Position numbers and translations under genes: made by a program. A stretch of DNA of 34,625 nucleotides, from assembly GCA_903843045.1 (NCBI GenBank), contig CAIMOJ010000076.1, positions 1 to 34,625 of the forward strand, written 5' to 3'. Under the pieces are notes generated by a model that ran no database searches, was not told the origin of the DNA, and was given only the letters and a program-made list of their open reading frames with translations. The DNA is from Candidatus Uhrbacteria bacterium (GTDB lineage: Bacteria > Patescibacteriota > Patescibacteriia > UBA9934 > GWF2-40-263). The number at the start of each line of letters is the position of its first letter. Position 1 is the stretch's first letter. This document shows, piece by piece, positions 25,154 through 32,264 of the stretch.

Positions 25154-25648
25154 ATGGCAATCGAATCGAAGATGCGTCGCCCGACCGCGTTCGGACAGCC
25201 GGCAGAGACGGGGTCGCCGAAGAAGCGGATTCCGTGGCTTGCCGTCGCTCTCATTGCCGTCGTGATCGTCGCGTCGGCATTCGCCTGGTGGTGGTTCCGG
25301 ATGCGCGCCGTGGTTCCCGTCGGCCTTTCGACGGACGCGGCCGCCACGGTCCCGTCGGGTGCGTACCAGGCGGTGTTCCTCGACAACGGACAGGTGTATT
25401 TTGGAAAGCTTGAGACAAGCAAAGGCGAATTCTTCCGCCTGTCGAACGTCTACTACATGCAGCTGCAGGGAAATACGCAGGCCGCGGCGGACTCGGTGCT
25501 CGTGAAGCTTGGAAGCGAGGTGCACGGGCCGGCGGACTTCATGGACATCAACCCGGCGCACATCCTGTTCACGGAGGATCTCACCGGCGACTCGAAGGTA
25601 GCGAGGGCCATCGCGGACTACGTCTCGAAGCGGCAGGCGAAACCCTAA
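25154..25648 (+). CDS. Unknown single-span membrane protein
   Basis: The 164-residue protein has a basic N-terminal tail and a membrane span (about 26-48, IPWLAVALIAVVIVASAFAW). The external domain contains YQAVFLDNGQVYFGKLETSK, FFRLSNVYYMQ, VKLGSEVHGPADFMDINPAH and a final helix (SKVARAIADYVSKRQ). I have the impression that similar proteins are common hypotheticals in Parcubacteria-type genomes, but no function can be named. The following O-antigen-ligase-like gene starts 7 bases later, so they are probably co-transcribed and may cooperate at the membrane. Confidence 0.72.
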   Translation: MAIESKMRRPTAFGQPAETGSPKKRIPWLAVALIAVVIVASAFAWWWFRMRAVVPVGLSTDAAATVPSGAYQAVFLDNGQVYFGKLETSKGEFFRLSNVYYMQLQGNTQAAADSVLVKLGSEVHGPADFMDINPAHILFTEDLTGDSKVARAIADYVSKRQAKP

Positions 25649-25655
25649 TCATCCT

Positions 25656-28124
25656 ATGACAAACACCAACAAGATTTTCTCCGGCGTCACAAGGTGGTCG
25701 ATCTACCTCTCATTCTTCCTCGTCCCGCTTTTCTTCCTCCCATGGACGAATACCGTCCTCGAGACTGGCAAGCAGATGCTCCTCGTGATCCTGGCCCTGC
25801 TCGGCCTGATGAGCTGGCTCGGAAACATGGTCGTGAGCAAGAAGCTGCTGTTCCGGACCGGATGGATCAACGCGCTTCCGGCGCTTTTTATCGTCGCCAC
25901 CCTCGTCGCATCGATTTTTTCTCTGGCAGGCTATCAGACCTGGGTCGGTGACGCGGGCCAGGAGTATGCCAGTTTCCTGACCGCCGCCATGCTCGCGATG
26001 CAGTTTTACGTCCTGCTGAACGGCGCGGACGAGCCGAAGGTTCAGCGCGGCGCATTCCTGGCCACGCTCCTTGCGAGCTCGATCGCCGGGATCGTCGGTC
26101 TGCTCGCGACGTTCAACCTGGTCTTCCTTCCGTTCGACTTCGCCAGGTCCGTCGGCTTTAACACGGTCGGGCCAACGGTCCTGTTCGGGACGTATCTCGT
26201 CACCGTCATGACCATGGGCTTTGCGGCCTGGCTCGTCTCCTCCAAGGCGAAGGACAGCGTGATCCCGTCCGGGTCGCCGGTGGGAATCCTGATGCGCGCG
26301 CTGATCGTCGTCACGTCGCTCGCCGCGGTCGTCACGGCGGTCGTGGTCGACTTCTGGGTACTGTGGATCCTCGTAATCTTCGGCGTCCTGCTGATTGCCG
26401 TGTTCGCGTTCCTTCAGCCGCAGACGTTTCCGGACCAGCGCAAGTTCGCGATTCCGCTGTTCGTCCTCCTCGTGGCCGTCCTCCTTCTGTTCGTCCGGAC
26501 CCCGTTCACCGTAAACATGCCGGTTTCCGTGTCGCCGTCGTATTCCTCCTCGTGGGGAATCGCGCACTCCACCCTGAAGGAGGGGTGGCGCCAGCTGGCC
26601 GTCGGCTCGGGCCCGGGGACATTCGCGTTCGACTATGCGAAATACCGCCCGATGGACGTGAACGGGACCGCGTTCTGGGACACGCGGCTCGATCGCGCGA
26701 AGTCCGACCTGCTCACGCGTCTCGCCACCACCGGCGTCGCCGGGTCGGTCGCCTGGCTTGTCTTGATGCTTTCCGTCGCGTTCCTTTCGCTCTCGCGCTT
26801 GCTCCGATCCGACCGGGACAGCGAGGGGTGGAAGATGACGTACGTGCTGTTCGCGGGGTTCGTGACGCTGTTGCTCGGACACCTGCTCTACGGCTCCGAC
26901 ATGACGCTCTCGTTCCTGCTCTGGGGATTCGCCGGCCTTCTCGCGGCGCAGTCGTCGCGCGGGTCGATGGAGACGGATTTCGCGAAGTCCCCGCGCATGG
27001 GTCTCGGGTTCTCGTTCCTGTTCGTGGTGGCGACGGTGGGCGTGCTTGCTACCCTGTTCGTGACGGGCGGGCGCCTTGCCGCGGAGGTCGCGTTCACGCG
27101 GGCGGTTCGGCTCGACCAGGCGCGCGCGCCGGTTGAGAGGATCGTCGCGCAGCTTGGAACGGCCGTTCGGTATAACGCGCTTTCCGACATCTATTACCGA
27201 AACCTGTCCTCGGCTCTCCTCGCGCAGGCACGGCGCACCATCGCGTCGGCGGCGGGGAAGGACCTGACCCAGGACCAGAAGACCTCGGTGACCAACTCGG
27301 TCGCCATGGCCGTGAACGCCGCGAAGGCCGCCACGGACAGCGAGCCGAACAACGTGGACAACTGGGTGGCGCGCGGATCCATCTACCGCGACGTGATGAC
27401 GTTCGTCGCGAACGCGGAGGACTTCGCGGCCGCCACGTTCCAGCAGGCCGCCGTCCTTGAGCCGGGAAATCCGTCGCACCAGGTGAACCTGGGCCGCGTC
27501 TACCTGGCCGTGGCCGACCGTGCCACGCAGATGAAGGCGGCGGAGAACGCGGAGCTCGCCGCGACGGCCGCCAAGTCCGAGACGGACAACCTCGCTCTCG
27601 CGGAGCAGGCGCTCCTGAAGGCGATCCAGCTGAAGCCCGACTATGCCCCGGCGCACTACTACCTGGCCGCCGCCTACGAGCGACAGGGACGCCTCGCCGA
27701 CGCGGCATCGCGCCTCGCCGCGCTGCGCCAGGTCAGCCCGAGCGACGTCGGCCTCGGCTTCCAGCTCTCGATGCTTTATATCCGCCTGCAGAAGCTGGAT
27801 CTCGCGCAGGCCGAGCTTGAGCGCGTCGTGGCGCTTTCGCCCGATTACTCAAACGCGCTCTGGTACCTCGGGGCCATCTACGAGAAGAACGGGGACAAGG
27901 AAAAGGCGATCGCTGCCATCCGGCACGTGAACGGCCTGAACCCGAACAACGCGGCCGTTGCCAAGCGTCTCGACGAACTGGTGAACGGCAAGTCGGACGC
28001 ATCCATCCCGGTTCCGGTCGAGGATGGCGCGGATGGCGCGACGGACGCGGCGGCGAGCGAGGACGGCTCGGCGGCGACGGACGGGAACGGGGTCGTTCAG
28101 CGGGATACGGGAGCGAACCCGTAG
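25656..28124 (+). CDS. O-antigen ligase (Wzy_C)-like membrane protein with C-terminal TPRs
   Basis: The 822-residue protein begins with about a dozen membrane spans (residues about 15-480). Between two of them lies the Wzy_C/O-antigen-ligase signature region VGSGPGTFAFDYAKYRP followed by FWDTRLDRAKSDLLTRLATT. The C-terminal half carries tetratricopeptide repeats (about 600-780: AEQALLKAIQLKPDYAPAHY, LDLAQAELERVVALSPDYSN, NGDKEKAIAAIRHV) and a disordered acidic tail. Relatives polymerise or transfer glycans from lipid carriers, or glycosylate pilins and surface proteins. In this setting it may glycosylate the neighbouring surface proteins or build a capsule, which is inference. No other glycosyl gene is nearby. 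It ends in a bidirectional terminator shared with the convergent DHH gene. Confidence 0.83.
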   Translation: MTNTNKIFSGVTRWSIYLSFFLVPLFFLPWTNTVLETGKQMLLVILALLGLMSWLGNMVVSKKLLFRTGWINALPALFIVATLVASIFSLAGYQTWVGDAGQEYASFLTAAMLAMQFYVLLNGADEPKVQRGAFLATLLASSIAGIVGLLATFNLVFLPFDFARSVGFNTVGPTVLFGTYLVTVMTMGFAAWLVSSKAKDSVIPSGSPVGILMRALIVVTSLAAVVTAVVVDFWVLWILVIFGVLLIAVFAFLQPQTFPDQRKFAIPLFVLLVAVLLLFVRTPFTVNMPVSVSPSYSSSWGIAHSTLKEGWRQLAVGSGPGTFAFDYAKYRPMDVNGTAFWDTRLDRAKSDLLTRLATTGVAGSVAWLVLMLSVAFLSLSRLLRSDRDSEGWKMTYVLFAGFVTLLLGHLLYGSDMTLSFLLWGFAGLLAAQSSRGSMETDFAKSPRMGLGFSFLFVVATVGVLATLFVTGGRLAAEVAFTRAVRLDQARAPVERIVAQLGTAVRYNALSDIYYRNLSSALLAQARRTIASAAGKDLTQDQKTSVTNSVAMAVNAAKAATDSEPNNVDNWVARGSIYRDVMTFVANAEDFAAATFQQAAVLEPGNPSHQVNLGRVYLAVADRATQMKAAENAELAATAAKSETDNLALAEQALLKAIQLKPDYAPAHYYLAAAYERQGRLADAASRLAALRQVSPSDVGLGFQLSMLYIRLQKLDLAQAELERVVALSPDYSNALWYLGAIYEKNGDKEKAIAAIRHVNGLNPNNAAVAKRLDELVNGKSDASIPVPVEDGADGATDAAASEDGSAATDGNGVVQRDTGANP

Positions 28125-28131
28125 GAAAATC

Positions 28132-28166
28132 AAAAGCCTGCCTGAGATTCTCAGGCAGGCTTTTTC
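28132..28166. terminator. Bidirectional terminator overlapping the DHH gene stop
   Basis: A 15-bp stem AAAAGCCTGCCTGAG/CTCAGGCAGGCTTTT with loop ATT. The TGA stop of the minus-strand DHH gene lies within the stem. Confidence 0.88.
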
Positions 28167-29284
28167 GTGAGGCAGGCGACGATCTCCTTTTCGGCCTGGA
28201 CGATCGTTTTGTCGGGGAACGCGACGCGCACCTCCTCGCGGGTTCCCGTAGGCCTGAGCGCGGCGGTCAGCGCAAGAACGTCGGTCGGCCGCTCGGCGCG
28301 GATGATAGCCACGATCTCATGCGCGGCTGTCTCGTAGATCAGCGCGACGACCTTCGCGTCCGGCGTCGAGGCGATGAGCTCCTCGATCACGTCGGGCAGG
28401 TCGGCCTCCTCGGCGCCGGCATGGAGGAAGTCCTGCTGGGAGAGGAGCGTCCAGACGAACGACGACGCGGCGTCGACCTTGAGCCGGGCAAGCGCGCGGC
28501 CCCAGAGCCGGAGCGTCGGGACGGAGCGCGTGCGGTACAAATTGTGCACGATCGCCTCGCGCTTCGCGCCCTTCGCCACGAGCTTGCTCGCAGTCTGAAG
28601 CGTCTTCGGCGAGACATTCTTCGTCTTGAAGCTTTTCGTCTTCGAAATCATCCCGGTGAGCAGCGCGGTCACGACCTCCTCGTCGAGCAGGCCCGGCTCG
28701 ATCGCCTCCACGAGGTCGTGGACGACCTCGCTCACGGAGACCGCGGTGAGGTCGACGACGTTGAGCTGGCCGAAGTGCTCGTTCTCGGCGCGGTGGTCGA
28801 TATTCAAAATGGGCGTGCGATAGAAGAAGTCCGGATGGTCGGAGTACAGGTGCGCGCAGCTCTCGAGGTCGGCGGCGCCGAGGCAGACGATGAGGTCGTA
28901 GCGGTAGCCCGACGACGAGACGTTCAGGTCCTTCGCGTCCCAGAATCCTTTCTTCGGCGACAGGTGGATGATCAGCTTGTCGTCCTTCATCTCGTAGGTG
29001 AGCTCGTCGACCTTGGTTCGCGACGCGTCGATCTCAATGACGAACCGCCGCAGGTTCTCGAGAGCGGGGGAGACCTTCTCGTGGCCGGGGAGAAAATGGA
29101 GGTTCTTTGGGGTCGCGCCGTCGGCCGCCACGATGTCGGCCTTCTTGTCGAGCTTCTCAAGCACGCGCGCGAGGCCGATGGCGGAGGCGTACCCGTCCGC
29201 CCCGGCTGAGCGGGGAACGCAAATAAGCGGTCGACTCGACCGCTTGATCGCCTCCAAAATCTGTTGCGTTTCCCCAAGAGCCAT
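28151..29284 (-). CDS. DHH-family phosphoesterase-like protein, probably catalytically inactive
   Basis: The 377-residue protein keeps the fold and spacing of the DHH/NrnA family, but its metal ligands are altered. Motif I (PDxDAxGS in active members) reads AGADGYASA, keeping one Asp. The motif II Asp (DTA/DTG) is replaced in LIVCLGAADLES. Motif III DHH reads DHR (NIDHRAENEHFGQLNVVD). Motif IV (GDTGxF) reads SKTKSF. The DHHA1-like C-terminal region is also degraded. Active relatives degrade nanoRNA, pAp or cyclic dinucleotides. This one may bind nucleotides or RNA without cleaving, or act by a different mechanism. A promoter lies 55-83 bases upstream. It is convergent with the O-antigen-ligase-like gene. 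Confidence 0.82.
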   Translation of the reverse strand: MALGETQQILEAIKRSSRPLICVPRSAGADGYASAIGLARVLEKLDKKADIVAADGATPKNLHFLPGHEKVSPALENLRRFVIEIDASRTKVDELTYEMKDDKLIIHLSPKKGFWDAKDLNVSSSGYRYDLIVCLGAADLESCAHLYSDHPDFFYRTPILNIDHRAENEHFGQLNVVDLTAVSVSEVVHDLVEAIEPGLLDEEVVTALLTGMISKTKSFKTKNVSPKTLQTASKLVAKGAKREAIVHNLYRTRSVPTLRLWGRALARLKVDAASSFVWTLLSQQDFLHAGAEEADLPDVIEELIASTPDAKVVALIYETAAHEIVAIIRAERPTDVLALTAALRPTGTREEVRVAFPDKTIVQAEKEIVACLTKKPA

Positions 29285-29338
29285 GCTTTTCTATGAAAAA
29301 AATGTGTCAATAACCCTCAACAAGCATGGGAAGGGGCC

Positions 29339-29367
29339 ATAATACTTGGGGTTTGCGGGTGCGTCAA
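29339..29367 (-). promoter_or_regulatory. Promoter of the DHH-family gene
   Basis: On the minus strand TTGACG-N17-TATTAT. The -35 box directly abuts the palindromic element that begins at 29368. Confidence 0.72.
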
Positions 29368-29499
29368 GGGCTGCTAATAACGTATGAGCTGCATATCTTA
29401 CAAATTGCTAGGGATTGCAACGAATGGTTCGGATGGAAAATATCCGTAGAAATATGTAGCAATTTGTAAGATATGCAGCTCATACGTTATTAGCAGCCC
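29368..29499. repeat. Palindromic element PE-2: 43-bp perfect inverted arms, 46-bp core
   Basis: The arms 29368-29410 and 29457-29499 are exact reverse complements, beginning GGGCTGCTAATAACG. They align without gaps to the PE-1 arms at roughly two-thirds of positions. The core shares ATTGCAACGAAT with PE-1. The element lies exactly between the -35 boxes of two divergent promoters. No ORF and no clear target duplication are seen. Confidence 0.85.
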
Positions 29500-29501
29500 C
29501 A

Positions 29502-29530
29502 TTGCCTCCGGCCATTTTTTCCCCTACACT
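29502..29530 (+). promoter_or_regulatory. Promoter of valS
   Basis: TTGCCT-N17-TACACT, beginning 3 bases after the palindromic element. The predicted start near 29537 is only about 3 bases before the ATG, so valS mRNA may be leaderless. Confidence 0.6.
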
Positions 29531-29539
29531 GCCTACATT

Positions 29540-32209
29540 ATGGCAAAATCCGAAATCCCCAAGGCATACGATGCGACAAACTACGAGGACGGCATCTACG
29601 CCGCCTGGGAGGCGAGCGGCCTCTTTAACCCAGACAACCTGCCCGGCGACCGCCCCGAGGCGTTCTCCATCGTGCTTCCCCCTCCGAACGTGACCGGCAC
29701 CCTGCACATGGGGCACGCGGTGATGCTTGCGATCGAAGACATCATGGTGCGCTTCGCGAGGATGCGTGGCAAGAAGGCCCTGTGGATACCTGGGACCGAC
29801 CACGCGGCGATCGCCACCTCCACGAAGGTGGAGAACATCCTGTTCAAGACGGAAGGGAAGACGCGCCACGACGTCGGACGCGAGGATTTTTTGCGACGCG
29901 TGGAGAAGTTCGCGCAGGACAGCCATGACACCATCGTGAACCAGGCCAAGAAGATGGGCGCGTCGCTCGACTGGAGCCGCGAGGCGTACACACTCGACGC
30001 GAAGCGGAACCACGCGGTGAACGTCGCGTTCAAGAGGATGTACGACGACGGTCTCATCTACCGCGGCCACCGCGTCATCAACTGGGACCCGGTCGGTCAG
30101 ACGACGATCTCCGACATCGAGATCGTGTACAAGGAGGTGGAGGCGACGCTGTACACGTTCCGGTACGCGAAGGATTTCCCGATCGCGATCTCCACGACGC
30201 GCCCCGAGACGAAGGTGGGCGACACGGCGGTGGCGGTGCATCCGGACGACGAGCGGTATGCGGCGTTCATCGGGAAGACGTTTGAGAACATCCCGTTCGC
30301 AGGGACGACGATCTCGATAAAAGTCGTCGCGGACAAGGAGGTCGACCCGACGTTCGGTACGGGCGCGCTTGGCGTGACTCCGGCGCACAGCCTCATCGAC
30401 GCGGACATCGCGGCGCGGCATGGGCTGGCGATGAAGCAGGTGATCGGCGCGGACGGCCGCATGACGGTCGACGCGGGAACGCTCGTCGCGGGACAGACGA
30501 CGAAGGAAGCGCGCGGGTCCGTCGCGGCATGGCTTCGCGAGCAGGGACTGATTGAGAGGGAAGAGAAGACGATGCAGAACCTCGCGACCGCCGAGCGCTC
30601 GGGCGGCACCGTCGAGCCGATCCCGATGCTGCAGTGGTTCATGGCCGTCCGCAAGGAGTTCGAGCGCAACGGAAAGACCGTCACGATGTGCTCGATGATG
30701 CGCGACGCGGTCGAGTCGGGGAAGACGAAGATCGTCCCGGAGCGTTCAGAAAAGACTTTTTTTCAGTGGGCTGACAATCTCCGCGACTGGAACATCAGCC
30801 GCCAGCTTTGGTATGGACACCGCGTCCCGGTGTGGTATCGAAACGACGAGACGTTCGTCGGAATCGAGGCTCCGGAAGGCGACGGATGGACGCAGGACCC
30901 GGATACGCTGGATACCTGGTTTTCCGCGGGAATGTGGACGTTTACCACGCTTGGCTGGCCCGAGAAGACCGCCGACCTCGCGACGTATCATCCGACGTCG
31001 ATCCTCGAGACCGGATACGACATCCTGTTCTTCTGGGTCGTCCGCATGATGCTCATGACCACGTACCTGATGGACGAGGTCCCGTTCAAGCTCGTCTATC
31101 TCCACGGCCTCGTCCGCGACGAGCAGGGACGCAAGATGTCCAAGTCGCTCGACAACATCATCAACCCGCTCGACATGATCGCCAAGTACGGCGCCGACGC
31201 GACGCGTCTTTCGCTTGTGATCGGATCGACTCCGGGGAACGACTCGAAATTGTCCGAGGAGAAGGTCGCGGGATATCGCAATTTTACGAACAAACTGTGG
31301 AACATCTCACGGTTCATTCTGTCGTCCGTCGACGACAACCACGTTCCCCCTCCTGATAGGCAGGAGGGGACAGGGGTGGTCGTCGCGTCGACTCTCGCCG
31401 ACCGCTGGATCCTCTCTCGCCTCGATGCGGTCGTCGCCTCCGTCACGCGCAAGCTCGAGGCGAACGAGCTCTCCGCCGCGGGCGAGGAACTGCGGGACTT
31501 TACGTGGAACGACTTCGCGGACTGGTATCTTGAGATCGCGAAGGTGCAAAAGGGTTCGGAGGTTGAGAGGGACGAAGGTTCGAAGGGGACTGATGCGATT
31601 TTGATGACCGTCCTCGAGACTCTGATGAAGCTCTGGCACCCGTTCATGCCGTTCGTGACTGAGCAGATCTGGTCGTCGTTCAAGGGAACGACGCTCATGG
31701 TCGAGGCGTGGCCGACCGTCGCAGGGAACTGCGACGAGTCCGTCGAGCGAGACTTCGATCTCGTCCGTGACGTGACCACCGCGATCCGAACGATCCGTTC
31801 CGAGCGCCGCGTCGAGCCGAAGGCCGAGATTACCGCGTCGCTCGGCGTCGCGGACCGTCGCGAGCTTCTCGTCGACCAGGCGTCGGTCATCTCCCAGCTC
31901 GCGCGCCTCTCCAGTCTCTCGTTTGACGGCGCATTACCGGACGCCGGAATTCCGATCGTAAACGTCCAGGTCGCATCGATCCTCGTGTCCGTGGAGACTC
32001 CCGGGACGACGGTCGATCCTGAGAAGGAAAAAGCCCGTCTCGAAGCGGAGCGCGATCAGCTCGATGCCTACGTCGCGTCGACCGACGCCAAGCTCGCGAA
32101 TGCCGAGTTCGCGTCGAAGGCTCCCGAGAAAGTCGTCGCGGGAATGCGCGCCAAGCGCGACGAGGCGAAGGCGAAGCTCGACGCGATCCTGACTCAGCTC
32201 TCGTCCTAA
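29540..32209 (+). CDS. valS: Valyl-tRNA synthetase
   Basis: The 889-residue class Ia synthetase has the HIGH-type motif PPPNVTGTLHMGHA near the N-terminus, GTDHAAIATSTKVE, and the CP1 editing domain with TTRPETKVGDTAVAVHPDD. The KMSKS motif is RKMSKSLDN, followed by an anticodon-binding helical domain. A C-terminal coiled coil (EKEKARLEAERDQLDAYVAS) typical of ValRS ends it. Two segments look inserted: residues about 601-616 (HVPPPDRQEGTGVVVA) come from a palindromic repeat, and about 671-683 (GSEVERDEGSKGT) from a GGTTCGAAGG-type repeat. Both lie at or after the catalytic/anticodon-domain junction, where insertions should be tolerated. The motif WDPVGQTTISDIEI lacks the zinc-type CPRC cysteines of some ValRS. 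argS follows 55 bases downstream. Confidence 0.97.
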   Translation: MAKSEIPKAYDATNYEDGIYAAWEASGLFNPDNLPGDRPEAFSIVLPPPNVTGTLHMGHAVMLAIEDIMVRFARMRGKKALWIPGTDHAAIATSTKVENILFKTEGKTRHDVGREDFLRRVEKFAQDSHDTIVNQAKKMGASLDWSREAYTLDAKRNHAVNVAFKRMYDDGLIYRGHRVINWDPVGQTTISDIEIVYKEVEATLYTFRYAKDFPIAISTTRPETKVGDTAVAVHPDDERYAAFIGKTFENIPFAGTTISIKVVADKEVDPTFGTGALGVTPAHSLIDADIAARHGLAMKQVIGADGRMTVDAGTLVAGQTTKEARGSVAAWLREQGLIEREEKTMQNLATAERSGGTVEPIPMLQWFMAVRKEFERNGKTVTMCSMMRDAVESGKTKIVPERSEKTFFQWADNLRDWNISRQLWYGHRVPVWYRNDETFVGIEAPEGDGWTQDPDTLDTWFSAGMWTFTTLGWPEKTADLATYHPTSILETGYDILFFWVVRMMLMTTYLMDEVPFKLVYLHGLVRDEQGRKMSKSLDNIINPLDMIAKYGADATRLSLVIGSTPGNDSKLSEEKVAGYRNFTNKLWNISRFILSSVDDNHVPPPDRQEGTGVVVASTLADRWILSRLDAVVASVTRKLEANELSAAGEELRDFTWNDFADWYLEIAKVQKGSEVERDEGSKGTDAILMTVLETLMKLWHPFMPFVTEQIWSSFKGTTLMVEAWPTVAGNCDESVERDFDLVRDVTTAIRTIRSERRVEPKAEITASLGVADRRELLVDQASVISQLARLSSLSFDGALPDAGIPIVNVQVASILVSVETPGTTVDPEKEKARLEAERDQLDAYVASTDAKLANAEFASKAPEKVVAGMRAKRDEAKAKLDAILTQLSS
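31341..31387 (-). repeat. CCCCTCCT-type palindromic repeat, copy 2, in frame inside valS
   Basis: The reverse complement matches 32211-32256 at 44 of 46 positions. It contains CCCCTCCTGCCTATCAGG and its matching arm. It adds about 16 residues to ValRS without breaking the frame. Confidence 0.88.
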
Positions 32210-32210
32210 C

Positions 32211-32256
32211 GCGACGACCACCCCTGACCCCTCCTGCCTATCAGGAGGGGAAACGT
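32211..32256 (+). repeat. CCCCTCCT-type palindromic repeat, copy 3, between valS and argS
   Basis: It begins one base after the valS stop and almost fills the gap to argS. Its right arm ends AGGAGGGG, which lies 6 bases before an ATG that opens a three-codon ORF (ATG AAC ATA TGA) whose stop overlaps the argS start as ATGA. Confidence 0.88.
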
Positions 32257-32264
32257 ATGAACAT

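Noticed and set aside
25710-27656. 648-aa minus-strand ORF opposite the O-antigen-ligase-like gene
   Set aside because: Charged, low-complexity shadow. The plus strand encodes clear membrane helices and TPRs.
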